From Caballeronia sp. INDeC2 (GTDB lineage: Bacteria; Pseudomonadota; Gammaproteobacteria; Burkholderiales; Burkholderiaceae): 64,000 bases of DNA. Below are positions 53,151 to 61,681 of this stretch, piece after piece (the stretch's first letter is position 1; every line of letters starts with the position of its first letter). A program made the position numbers and the translations under genes. Location of the stretch: contig NZ_JALQDG010000026.1 in assembly GCF_023631325.1 (NCBI RefSeq), positions 62,001 to 126,000 on the forward strand, written 5' to 3'. The notes under the pieces are model-generated. The model ran no database searches and was not told where the DNA came from. It worked only from the letters and a program-made list of their open reading frames with translations.

Positions 53151-54035
53151 ATGGAAATCTTCGGAATTCCGCTGCCCGCGGTATCGGGCCAGCTCGTGCT
53201 CGGGCTGATGAACGGCTGCTTCTATGCCGTGCTGAGCCTCGGCCTGTCGCTCATCTTCGGCCTCTTGAACGTGATCAATTTCACGCACGGCGCGTTCTTC
53301 ATGCTCGGCGCGCTGTTCGCGTGGATGGGCACGAATTACTTCGGCCTCGATTACTGGCTGATGCTCGTGATCGCACCGCTGGCGGTCGGCTTCGTCGGCG
53401 TGCTGGTCGAGCGTTCGATGCTGCGCCGCCTCTACAAGCTCGATCATCTGTATGGCCTTCTGCTCACGCTCGGCATCACGCTGATCCTCGAAGGGCTTTC
53501 GCGCTCCGCTTATGGCGTCTCCGGAATGTCGTACGCCGCGCCCGACGGCCTGACGCGCGCCGTCGATCTCGGTTTCATGATGCTGCCCGCGTATCGCGCG
53601 TGGGTCGTCGGCGCGTCGCTTGCGGTGTGCGCGGGGGCATGGTGGGCCATCGAGCGCACCCGACTCGGCGCGCTGCTGCGCGCGGCTACCGAGAACCCGC
53701 GCCTGGTCGCCGCATTCGGTGTCGACGTGCCGCGCATGGTCTCGCTGAGCTACGGCTTCGGGGTGGCGATCGCCGCGTTCGCGGGCGTGCTCGCCGCGCC
53801 CGTCATGCAGGTGTCGCCGCTGATGGGGCAGAGCATGATCATCACCGTGTTCGCGATCGTCGTGATCGGCGGGATGGGTTCGATCGCGGGCTCGGTGCTG
53901 ACGAGCCTCGCGCTCGGCGTGCTCGAAAGCCTGACGAAGCTCTTCCATCCGGAGGCTTCCGCCACGGTCGTGTTCGCCGTCATGGCGCTGGTTCTGCTCG
54001 TGCGTCCCGCCGGGCTGTTCGGTCAATCGAAGTGA
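53151..54035 (+). CDS. ABC transporter permease, LivH type
   Basis: A protein of 294 residues with about eight membrane helices. NGCFYAVLSLGLSLIFGLLN near 21-40 and NFTHGAFFMLGA are the typical LivH opening; GAGWW-type loop residues and RAATENPRLVAAFGVDVPRM near 178-197 form the cytoplasmic coupling loop, and VVIGGMGSIAGSVLTSLALG near 240-259 ends the family domain. It pairs with the LivM-type permease 8 bases downstream. Confidence 0.92.
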   Translation: MEIFGIPLPAVSGQLVLGLMNGCFYAVLSLGLSLIFGLLNVINFTHGAFFMLGALFAWMGTNYFGLDYWLMLVIAPLAVGFVGVLVERSMLRRLYKLDHLYGLLLTLGITLILEGLSRSAYGVSGMSYAAPDGLTRAVDLGFMMLPAYRAWVVGASLAVCAGAWWAIERTRLGALLRAATENPRLVAAFGVDVPRMVSLSYGFGVAIAAFAGVLAAPVMQVSPLMGQSMIITVFAIVVIGGMGSIAGSVLTSLALGVLESLTKLFHPEASATVVFAVMALVLLVRPAGLFGQSK

Positions 54036-54043
54036 GGTGTCTC

Positions 54044-55060
54044 ATGCATAACCGCTTTGCATTCTTCGTCGTCCTGGCCGTGCTCGCCGCCGCGCCGTGG
54101 CTCGGCGCCTATCCGGTCTTTCTGATGAAGCTGATGTGCTTCGCGCTGTTCGCCACGTCGCTGAACCTGCTGCTCGGCTATGTCGGTCTGCTGTCGTTCG
54201 GTCATGCGGTGTTCTTCGGGGTCGCCGCCTACGTCGCGGGCAGCGCCTTGCGCGATCACGGCCTGCCGCCCGAAGTCGCATTGCTGCTCGGCGCGGGCGC
54301 CGGCGCGACGCTCGGCTTCGTGATGGGACTGCTCGCGATCCGGCGCAAAGGCATCTACTTCGCGATGGTGACGCTCGCGCTCGCGCAGATGATCTATTTC
54401 TTCTGCGTGCAGGCGCCGTTCACCGGTGGCGAGGACGGCATGCAGGGCGTGCCGCGCGGACGGCTTTTCGGCATGCTCGCGCTCGACCACGACCTCACGC
54501 TCTATTACGTCGTGCTGGCCATTGTCGCGATGGTGTTCGCGTTCATCGGCCGTGTGATCGATTCGCCGTTCGGGCGGATTCTGGGCGCGCTGAAGGAGAA
54601 CGAGGCGCGCACGGTGTCGCTCGGTTACGACGTGGACCGCTTCAAGCTGCTGGCCTTCGTCATATCGGCCGCCTGCGCGGGCCTGGCGGGCGCGCTGAAG
54701 ACACTCGTGCTCGGCTTCGCCACGCTGTCCGACGTGCACTGGACGATGTCGGGCGCCGTCATTCTGATGACCTTGCTGGGCGGTCTCGGTACACGTTTCG
54801 GGCCGGCGCTCGGCGCGGTGATCGTCGTCGGTCTGGAGACGAAGCTCGCCGCGTTCGGCACCTGGCTCGCGGATGTGACGCATATCGCGTGGTTCCAGGG
54901 ACTGGGCGAATCCGTCAGCATCATCACCGGGATCATGTTCGTCGCATGCGTGCTGCTGTTCCGGCGCGGCATCGTCGGTGAAGCGGCGCAGTGGCTCGCG
55001 CATCGCGAGCGCACGCAAAGCCGCGTGTCGCGGCGTCTGATGCAGCACGACGGAGCGTAG
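54044..55060 (+). CDS. ABC transporter permease, LivM type
   Basis: A protein of 338 residues with about nine membrane helices: SLNLLLGYVGLLSFGHAVFF near 40-59, LLAIRRKGIYFAMVTLALAQ near 97-116 and LGALKENEARTVSLGYDVDR near 180-199 (coupling loop), then LLGGLGTRFGPALGAVIVVG. It is the last gene of the plus-strand catabolic unit and is followed by a GC hairpin. The C-terminal tail is basic. Confidence 0.92.
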   Translation: MHNRFAFFVVLAVLAAAPWLGAYPVFLMKLMCFALFATSLNLLLGYVGLLSFGHAVFFGVAAYVAGSALRDHGLPPEVALLLGAGAGATLGFVMGLLAIRRKGIYFAMVTLALAQMIYFFCVQAPFTGGEDGMQGVPRGRLFGMLALDHDLTLYYVVLAIVAMVFAFIGRVIDSPFGRILGALKENEARTVSLGYDVDRFKLLAFVISAACAGLAGALKTLVLGFATLSDVHWTMSGAVILMTLLGGLGTRFGPALGAVIVVGLETKLAAFGTWLADVTHIAWFQGLGESVSIITGIMFVACVLLFRRGIVGEAAQWLAHRERTQSRVSRRLMQHDGA

Positions 55061-55225
55061 CTCCGAAGCGCGGGTCCGCTGTTCGATTCAGGCCATTTTC
55101 GGCGATCTTCGCGCACGCGATGTTCGGGATGGATCGTCCGCAGTGGGCGATTGCTCCCGGCTTTTCCTGTGCCTCTCTTCCGGTATCTTGAAGCGTCGAG
55201 GCTTGTAGCAGAGCATCTTGCGCGA

Positions 55226-55255
55226 GGGCGCGTGCGCAAGGCCCCGCACGCGCCC
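55226..55255. terminator. GC hairpin between the converging livM and porin genes
   Basis: GGGCGCGTGC (55226-55235) and GCACGCGCCC (55246-55255) form a perfect 10-bp stem with a 10-base loop, between the two converging stops. Little or no T run follows, so it may need Rho or act by pausing. Confidence 0.55.
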
Positions 55256-55282
55256 ATTCGATAACAGCGACGCTTCAGCCGC

Positions 55283-56476
55283 TCAGAAGCGATGGTTCAA
55301 ACCGACCAGCAGCCCGAGCTGATTTCCGGTCGAAGACGGCGACGCAGCGAAGGAGTCGCCGATCGACGCGGTTGCGTCCACGACTTTCCCGCCCGACAGC
55401 GTCTGTCCGCGCGCGTGCTGATAGCCTTCCACCGCGTACAGCCCGGTCCGCTTGGAGAGGCTGTAGTACTGCGAGAGCACGACTTGCTGATACGCGGCCT
55501 CGCTCGAAATGCCGTTCGCCTGCGTGGCGCGCGTGTAGCTGTAGCCCGCCGCCAGATCCCACGATGGCGTGGGCTTATAGTGCAGAACCGTGCCCGCCGT
55601 ATTGAAGATCGCGGTGTCGCGAAACGCCGATTGCAAGCCAGGAATGTATTGCACGTTCGAGTACGACACGGAGACGTCCCACGCCGGGGAGAACCGGTAG
55701 CCTGCCGTCACCGCGACGCGCTGCTGCGCCTGCGCGGTAATGTACCCGTAGTTGATCGCCGAGACCGCCGCCTGCGCGCCCCCATTGGACACCGCCGAGT
55801 TCTCGCCCCACGCGCCGCCGCCGGGGGTGGCATTGTTCACCCGCTGGAAGGCCGCCGCGATGCCCGCCGGACCATTCACGTATTGCACGCCCGCGCTCCA
55901 TGCGGAACCGGCGTTCATGCTGCCCGGCACACCGCCGAATGCGTATGATCCGCCGAAGGTGAAGCCGTGGATTGCCGGCGACATGTACACGAGCGAATTG
56001 TTCGCGCGATAGCTGAGGTCGAGCGAATCGATATCGCCCGGGTGAGCGCCGGCGCCCGTCAGCCAGAGCGCCGGGCTATACGGGGACAGCAACGTGAAAT
56101 AGGCCGTGTACTGACGCCCGGCCGTCAGCGTGCCGTAACGCTCGTTGGCGAGACCGACCCACGCCTGCCGCGTGAACAGGCCACCCGCGAACTGCGAGCT
56201 CCCGTTGGCGATGTTGAATCCCGATTCGAGCTGAAAGATGGCGCTCGTGCCGGCGCCGACATCCTCGTTGCCTTTCAGCCCGAAGCGATTGAGCGCCCAT
56301 CCTCCAGGCGACAGTTTCAGCGACGAGTGGCCCTTGGCAGCAGAACCCACGGTCGTGCCGTTGTTCTGATACATCAGGCCGCTGTCGACGATTCCGTAAA
56401 GCGTCACGCTGCTTTGCGCGCAGGCGGCCGTTGCGCTCAGGCTCGCGACAACTACAGGGGTGACATACTTCTTCAT
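55283..56476 (-). CDS. Outer-membrane porin, Burkholderia OpcP/Omp type
   Basis: A protein of 397 residues with a signal peptide (MKKYVTPVVVASLSATAACA, cut before QSSVTL). The family opening SSVTLYGIVDSGLMYQNN and the closing LGLLVGLNHRF mark a 16-strand beta-barrel general porin; FQLESGFNIANG and VGLANERYGTLTAGRQYT near 88-140 are constant porin segments. Its ATG overlaps the MHS-transporter stop by four bases (ATGA), so outer- and inner-membrane uptake are co-expressed. Confidence 0.93.
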   Translation of the reverse strand: MKKYVTPVVVASLSATAACAQSSVTLYGIVDSGLMYQNNGTTVGSAAKGHSSLKLSPGGWALNRFGLKGNEDVGAGTSAIFQLESGFNIANGSSQFAGGLFTRQAWVGLANERYGTLTAGRQYTAYFTLLSPYSPALWLTGAGAHPGDIDSLDLSYRANNSLVYMSPAIHGFTFGGSYAFGGVPGSMNAGSAWSAGVQYVNGPAGIAAAFQRVNNATPGGGAWGENSAVSNGGAQAAVSAINYGYITAQAQQRVAVTAGYRFSPAWDVSVSYSNVQYIPGLQSAFRDTAIFNTAGTVLHYKPTPSWDLAAGYSYTRATQANGISSEAAYQQVVLSQYYSLSKRTGLYAVEGYQHARGQTLSGGKVVDATASIGDSFAASPSSTGNQLGLLVGLNHRF

Positions 56477-57801
56477 TGACTCTCCTTCGCAACGTTGTTT
56501 TTATGGGTGTCGCCGGTATGGCGCGAAAGCGGTTGGTTGAACCGGACATTCCGGCCGACGTCGTCCTCCCGCGCGTCGGCCGGCAGAAGCAGGGCTGCTA
56601 CCAAGGTGCAGCCGGTGATGGCTGCGAACATCGCCGCGAGCGGGGCCCAATGCGCGCCGAACGTCTGCGCGAGCCACAGCCCGACGAGCGGCGTCGTGCC
56701 GCCGAAAACCGCGCCGCAAATCTGGTAGCTGAGCGAGATGCCGGTGTAGCGCACGTCGACCGGAAAAATCTTCGGCAGGCACGGCGCCAGCACGGCGTAA
56801 TAGGCGCTCATGAAAACGGCGGCGACGAGGATGGCGATGGCGATGTTGCCGACCTCGCGCGTGAGGATCAGCATCATCATGGGCGCCGCCCACAGCAGGG
56901 TCAGCGCGGACACCGCGGCGATGAAGCGGCGCTCTCCGATCCGGTGCGCGAGCAGCGAACCGATCGGGAACACGATCAGCTCGACGAAGCCGAAGGTGTT
57001 GATGATCCGCAGAACGTCGGCTTTCGGGACGTGCAGGTAGGCGGTCGTGTAGGTGAGCATCAGCGTCGTGATGAAGTAGAACCCCGCGACGCCGATCATC
57101 GACAGTCCGATACCGAGCACGAGCCGTCCCTTGAAGCGCCGGACGATGGTCTTCAAGGGCGCGGTCTGCGCCGTCTTTCCGGCCGCTGCCGCCTTCTGCC
57201 GATAGGCCTCCAGTTCAGGGCTCTCGTTGACGCCGCGACGGATCACGAACGCGATCAGCACGAGCAGCGCACTGACGAGGAACGGCACCCGCCATCCCCA
57301 ACTGCGGAAATCGGCTTCGGGCAGCCGCGACATCAACTGGAACATGGTCGTCGCGAGGATCAGGCCGATCGGGCTGCCGTATTGAGGCGCGGCTGCGAGA
57401 AAGGTGCGCCAGCGTGGCGGTGCGTGCTCGGCGGCGATCAGCACCGCTCCGCCCCATTCGCCGCCGACCGCCACTCCCTGAACGAGGCGCAGCAGGACGA
57501 GCATGACGGTCGCGAGCACGCCGACCGTGTGATAGGACGGCAAGAGACCGATCAGCGTGCTCGACAAGCCCATCACGAGAAGCGTGACGATGAGGGCTTG
57601 CTTGCGCCCGATCCGGTCGCCGAGATGCCCGAACAGCACCGCGCCGAGCGGTCGCGCGACGAAGCCGACCGCGAACGTGGCGAGCGATGCGAGCGTGCCG
57701 AGGAACGGCTTGCCCACGGCGAAAAACACATCGCCGAAGACGAGCGCCGCGGCGGTCGCGTAGCAGAAGAAGTCATACCACTCGATGGCGGTGCCGAGCA
57801 A
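56473..57801 (-). CDS. MHS-family MFS transporter, start codon uncertain
   Basis: A protein of at least 442 residues with twelve membrane helices of the metabolite:H+ symporter type (AIEWYDFFCYATAAALVFGD, RPLGAVLFGHLGDRIGRKQA, RLVQGVAVGGEWGGAVLIAA), which bring in carboxylates and aromatic acids. TTG 57801 is the first ordinary start, but it lacks a ribosome site and would cut the family N-terminus. The same frame continues upstream with DTTLKRQPIRAAIAALL and a perfectly placed GGGAG, six bases before an ATC codon at 57849-57847, where ATG would be expected. A mutated start or non-canonical initiation is likely. The stop overlaps the porin start. Confidence 0.85.
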   Translation of the reverse strand: MLGTAIEWYDFFCYATAAALVFGDVFFAVGKPFLGTLASLATFAVGFVARPLGAVLFGHLGDRIGRKQALIVTLLVMGLSSTLIGLLPSYHTVGVLATVMLVLLRLVQGVAVGGEWGGAVLIAAEHAPPRWRTFLAAAPQYGSPIGLILATTMFQLMSRLPEADFRSWGWRVPFLVSALLVLIAFVIRRGVNESPELEAYRQKAAAAGKTAQTAPLKTIVRRFKGRLVLGIGLSMIGVAGFYFITTLMLTYTTAYLHVPKADVLRIINTFGFVELIVFPIGSLLAHRIGERRFIAAVSALTLLWAAPMMMLILTREVGNIAIAILVAAVFMSAYYAVLAPCLPKIFPVDVRYTGISLSYQICGAVFGGTTPLVGLWLAQTFGAHWAPLAAMFAAITGCTLVAALLLPADAREDDVGRNVRFNQPLSRHTGDTHKNNVAKESQ

Positions 57802-57929
57802 AGCGGCGATGGCGGCCCGTATGGGCTGTCGTTTGAGCGTCGTATCGATTTTCGTCTCCCTTGTCGTTGTAGATGGTTCGGTAACCTAATTGAATGATGT
57901 GATCGAGAGGGCGGTGCGGTGCGCCATCC

Positions 57930-58304
57930 CTAGCAGTCGGGCGCGTACAGCTTCGCGGCAATCCGCCATTCATCGCCCGAACGCACGAAGTGGATATGGT
58001 CCTGGTAGACAACGGTTCCCAGACGCACGCGCAGGCGAAACATCGCGATATCGCCGGACAACGGGAATGCCGCGATGAGCGCTTCTTCGCGCGGATGACC
58101 CTGGCTCATCGGAGACTGGCGAGCGGTGATCACCTCGCGATAGGCAGCGAGCGTCAGCACCTTTTCCGCGCCGTCGACAACCGTGAACAGATGGCAGGCC
58201 GGGTGGAAAAGCCGGTCGAATTTCTCCAGATCGCATTCGTAGAGCACGTCGAAGTAGCGCTGCACGGCGGCTGCTAGCGCGGGAGAAAGAAGATCGTTAC
58301 TCAT
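57930..58304 (-). CDS. SnoaL-like/NTF2-fold protein
   Basis: A protein of 124 residues: AAAVQRYFDVLYECDLEKFD near 9-28, FHPACHLFTVVDGAEKVLTL and VVYQDHIHFVRSGDEWRIAA near the end, the standard SnoaL-like scaffold. ATG 58304 is used; an extension to 58346 would overlap the amidase stop. It lies between the amidase and MHS genes on the same strand, so it probably works on the same compound. The reaction is unknown. Confidence 0.78.
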   Translation of the reverse strand: MSNDLLSPALAAAVQRYFDVLYECDLEKFDRLFHPACHLFTVVDGAEKVLTLAAYREVITARQSPMSQGHPREEALIAAFPLSGDIAMFRLRVRLGTVVYQDHIHFVRSGDEWRIAAKLYAPDC

Positions 58305-58326
58305 GGTCGCTCTGAAGGATCGCCAT

Positions 58327-59739
58327 TCAGGCGGGTAAGTCGACAAGGGCGTTCCAGCTGGCGCGTTGCTCGATCGCTTCGCCCGCCGCCAGGCATAGCG
58401 GTTCCTGGTAACGACCCGCGACCAGTTGAACGCCGATGGGCACGCCTTCCGTCATGCCGGTGGGCACCGACAAGCCCGGCAGCCCGAGAATGGCCGGAGC
58501 GATCAGCGGGGCTTGCGCGTCGAGCAGTTCGCGCATCGCCGCATCGCCGTGCTGGTCCGCATCGATCGGAAACGGACGTTGTAGCGACACGGGCATCAGG
58601 AGCAGCGGATGGCGCTCGAGGAACGCGAGCCATGCGCGCAGCAGCGTCGAGCGGCGCGACAAGGCATCCACATAGCCGAGCAGGTCCAGTTCCGGCGCGT
58701 TGCGGTAGAAACTGGCGAACGCACGTTTGATGCTCTCGCCGCCGAATTCCTGGACGGTAGGCAGCATGCCCGCGCGCGACTCGGTCATGGACAGCGCGAG
58801 CCACAGGTCGGCCGCGTCACGCACGGGCGGCGGCGCGGTTTCTTCCACCACGTATCCGGCGTCTTCGAGCCAGCGCGCCGCTTGCCGCACCGCCGTCGTG
58901 ACGGCCGGGTCGACGCGGTAGCCGGGCAGCTCCGCGCAAACGGCGACCTTCGTGCCGAGGGCGGGCGTGTCGAAATTCAGGGGGGCGGGCGTCCACCAGA
59001 CGTCCCGCACGTCGGGTGCGGACAGCGCCTTCAGGGCGAGCCGCAGATCGGCGACATGGCGCGCGATCGGCCCCTGGACGGAGGCAAGCTGAATCGAACC
59101 GAGCGGCCGCTCTTTGGGCAGCGATGGGTTGAACGCGGGCACCCGGCCCAGGCTCGGCCGAAGTCCGGTCACGCCGCATGCGTACGCCGGATAACGGATC
59201 GATCCGCCTTGATCGTTGGCATGCGCGATCGGCCCCATGCCCACGGCGACGGCCGCCGCCGCACCCCCGCTCGAACCGCCGGGCGTGCGCGAGGGATCGT
59301 ACGGATTGAGCGTGCGGCCGTGCAGGGCGTTGTCCGTGAACCAGCGGTACGCGAACTCGGCGGTGTTCGTGCGGCCGATGATGATGGCGCCGGCTTTGCG
59401 CAGATTGGCCACCGGCGGGCTGTCGCTTTGCGCGATGGCATCGCGATACGCGCGCACGCCGTTAGTGGTCGCGCAGCCCGCCTGGTCGACGTTGATCTTG
59501 GTGGTCACCGGCACGCCGTGCAGCGGCCCGATGCGCTCGCCCCGCGCGAGCGCCGCGTCGGCTTCCAGTGCGGCGGCCATCGCGCTGGCGGCCAGCACTT
59601 CGGCCACGGCGTTGATGCGAGGATTCACTGTTCGCGTACGCAAGAGGCAGCTTTCGGCGGCCTCCACGCTCGAGATTTCCCGCGTCGCGATCAAACGCGC
59701 GAGCTCGACGGCGCTCAGACGCCACAACTCGGTGCTCAT
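58327..59739 (-). CDS. Amidase-signature family hydrolase (second)
   Basis: A protein of 470 residues with Lys 81 in VPVTTKINVD, the GGSSGGAA loop at 154-161 and nucleophile Ser 180 in NDQGGSIRYPA. Identity to the other amidase of the cluster looks limited, so the two are not recent duplicates and may take different amides. It is the first gene of the minus-strand unit (amidase, SnoaL-like, MHS transporter, porin), divergent from the LysR gene with 196 bases between. Confidence 0.88.
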   Translation of the reverse strand: MSTELWRLSAVELARLIATREISSVEAAESCLLRTRTVNPRINAVAEVLAASAMAAALEADAALARGERIGPLHGVPVTTKINVDQAGCATTNGVRAYRDAIAQSDSPPVANLRKAGAIIIGRTNTAEFAYRWFTDNALHGRTLNPYDPSRTPGGSSGGAAAAVAVGMGPIAHANDQGGSIRYPAYACGVTGLRPSLGRVPAFNPSLPKERPLGSIQLASVQGPIARHVADLRLALKALSAPDVRDVWWTPAPLNFDTPALGTKVAVCAELPGYRVDPAVTTAVRQAARWLEDAGYVVEETAPPPVRDAADLWLALSMTESRAGMLPTVQEFGGESIKRAFASFYRNAPELDLLGYVDALSRRSTLLRAWLAFLERHPLLLMPVSLQRPFPIDADQHGDAAMRELLDAQAPLIAPAILGLPGLSVPTGMTEGVPIGVQLVAGRYQEPLCLAAGEAIEQRASWNALVDLPA

Positions 59740-59935
59740 GAAGATGTCCTGTAATGACTGAGGATGTGAGTGCGGCTGGCGTCCCGCGAGGGCATTCCTA
59801 CGCGGTTTCGCTGCCTGCTCCGACTTGAATCAGGACGCAGCGTATCCAGCTAAAATGGAAACCAAAAGACGTTAAATTCTTTTCGGAGACGACTTTCGGT
59901 TGTCGGTCGTCCGACCCGGAAGCGGCGGAGCGTGC

Positions 59936-60883
59936 ATGAAGGATCATCAATTGAAGGCGTGGCTGGGCCTGGTCGAAACAGGCAGCATCCGCAGCGCGGC
60001 GCGTCATCTGGGACTCAGCCAGGCGGCCGTCACGAAGGCGATTCGCGAACTCGAAGCGGACCTCGACGCACCGCTGATCGTGCGCGGCTCGCGAGGCGTA
60101 ACGCTGACCGAATGCGGCCACCAGCTCACGTTGCGAGCGCGCCTCTCGCAGGTTCAGCTCGAACTGGCGCGGCAGGACATCAACCAGATTCTTGGCGGAA
60201 AGCGCGGGCACGTCGCCGCCGCGGTGACGCCCATGGTCTTTCTCGGCGTGCTGCCGGATGTGATCAAGCGTTTCCGCAAGCGCATGCCGCTCGCGGAACT
60301 GAGGCTCGATGAAGGGATGATGCCGCTGGTGATTCCCGCGTTGCGAGACGGGACCATCGATTTCGCGGTTGCCGCGCCTACCGTCGCGGAGATCGGCGAC
60401 GAATTCGAGTTCGAGTCCTTGCAGACGCTCGAAACGATGGTCGTGTGCCGGCGGGGGCACCCGCTCGCGGAAGCGACGGAATGGAAGCAGCTCGTCGACT
60501 GCGAATGGATCATGTATTTGTCGCCCGGCAGTCAGCACAGCGGCTTGCTCGATTACATCCGGAAATCGCGTCTTGCCATGCCCGCACAGATCATCCGCAC
60601 CAATACATTCGGCGTGTGCTGGAACCTCATGACACGTAGCGATGCGCTGCTCGCTTGCCCGGCTGGCATGCTGGACGTGAAGCCGTATTCGGAGCAGGTC
60701 AGCCGCATTCCATTGCGAATGAACTTGCCGACCCTTGAGCTCGGGGTACTGAAGTTGCGCGGCATGCCGCTTTCGTTGGCAGCCGAAACGCTCGCCGAGC
60801 AGTTCAGGCTTGAGATTGGGGCCACCGCCAACAAGGTAATCGTTCCGTCCCGCGCAAGACGGCTGAGAGCACGAGAGGCATGA
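59936..60883 (+). CDS. LysR-family regulator of the amide/aromatic cluster
   Basis: A protein of 315 residues with a LysR helix-turn-helix (GSIRSAARHLGLSQAAVTKA, about 17-36) and an effector domain from about 90 with VTPMVFLGVLPDVIKRFRK and ETMVVCRRGHPLAEA. The start ATG 59936 has GCGGAG upstream. It is divergent from the amidase-SnoaL-MHS-porin unit and is the likely regulator of that unit. A cyn/cat-type aromatic or amide effector is plausible. Confidence 0.88.
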   Translation: MKDHQLKAWLGLVETGSIRSAARHLGLSQAAVTKAIRELEADLDAPLIVRGSRGVTLTECGHQLTLRARLSQVQLELARQDINQILGGKRGHVAAAVTPMVFLGVLPDVIKRFRKRMPLAELRLDEGMMPLVIPALRDGTIDFAVAAPTVAEIGDEFEFESLQTLETMVVCRRGHPLAEATEWKQLVDCEWIMYLSPGSQHSGLLDYIRKSRLAMPAQIIRTNTFGVCWNLMTRSDALLACPAGMLDVKPYSEQVSRIPLRMNLPTLELGVLKLRGMPLSLAAETLAEQFRLEIGATANKVIVPSRARRLRAREA

Positions 60884-61213
60884 TCGACGCGCGCAACGCG
60901 TCGCGGCGACTAAAGCCCCGGCCCGATTTCTCCGTCTGCTCCGCGCTTGCGCTGCCGTCCCAGTGTCATCGCGAGCGCGAAGTCGGCGAGTCTTCCGAAA
61001 GACGCATGGAAATGACGCACCAGACTCCAGCGCTCCTGAACGAACACTCCGCCGCCACGGCGGAGAGCGATTCGCGAGCTGGCCACCCGGCCCGGTTGCT
61101 CGGCGGCAGCCCGCTTCCGTCACGTCTCGCGTCTAGGCCCTATGGGTCCGGGAAGTGCTCGGTCCACTTAGTTTTGCCTGTTCTCTATCTCCATCTACCA
61201 AGTCCGAAAACAG
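60884..61213. other. Intergenic, possible minus-strand gene tail
   Basis: No complete gene. On the minus strand a frame ending at TAG 60912-60910 encodes FVQERWSLVRHFHASFGRLA followed by DFALAMTLGRQRKRG, which looks like the C-terminal end of a real protein but has no start and no family that I recognise. Confidence 0.35.
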
Positions 61214-61244
61214 TTGACTTTCAAGTTAACTTGAAGGCTATGCT
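61214..61244 (+). promoter_or_regulatory. SoxR/MerR-type promoter with a 19-bp spacer
   Basis: TTGACT (61214-61219) and TATGCT (61239-61244) are separated by 19 bases, the over-long spacing used by MerR-family activators. The spacer holds the perfect palindrome TTCAAGTTAACTTGAA (61220-61235), which is nearly the E. coli SoxR box. No merR or soxR gene lies nearby, and the 370 bases that follow hold no intact gene. Confidence 0.65.
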
Positions 61245-61612
61245 TGCCAGAGCGTCAAGGCGGGCGGCACATAATCGGAGTGGCGAAAGCCTTCCCGCGA
61301 CTGGTCCCACGGCGATCGCGCGAATGCTCAAAGGTGCAGCATCAAAGTAGGGCATTCGACTACTGTCTTTGAGCAGTTCAGCTGGCGATTATTCGTTGAC
61401 TCAGATAATCAGCGTATTTTATAGAACGCGGGATGCGTTCATTTTCACGAAGGGCACTCTCAAACGCCTGACGACTTCTTCCGGCGGCGCCATTCTTGAC
61501 TATCTGAATCCACGGAAGATCATCTTTCAATGGCGCAGCCCCTCCGGATGTCAAACCTATTGACCGTTTGTCTTAACTTCCCTCTTTACTGGATTTTTAC
61601 CAAGGTTGAGCA

Positions 61613-61681
61613 ATGCAAACGATTTTGGGAGCGAATGGCCAGATCGCTATGGAACTGGCGCGCGAACTTCGAAGCAACTAG
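61613..61681 (+). pseudogene. N-terminal fragment of an NAD(P)-binding epimerase/NmrA-like protein
   Basis: ATG 61613 opens MQTILGANGQIAMELARELR and reaches a TAG after 22 codons. The opening is the Rossmann glycine motif (GANGQIA) of NAD(P)-dependent epimerase/NmrA-like proteins, whose normal length is about 300 residues. The frame is cut at CTAG, where the IS5-type element begins, so the insertion appears to have destroyed the gene. The rest of the gene is not found in the window. Confidence 0.55.
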
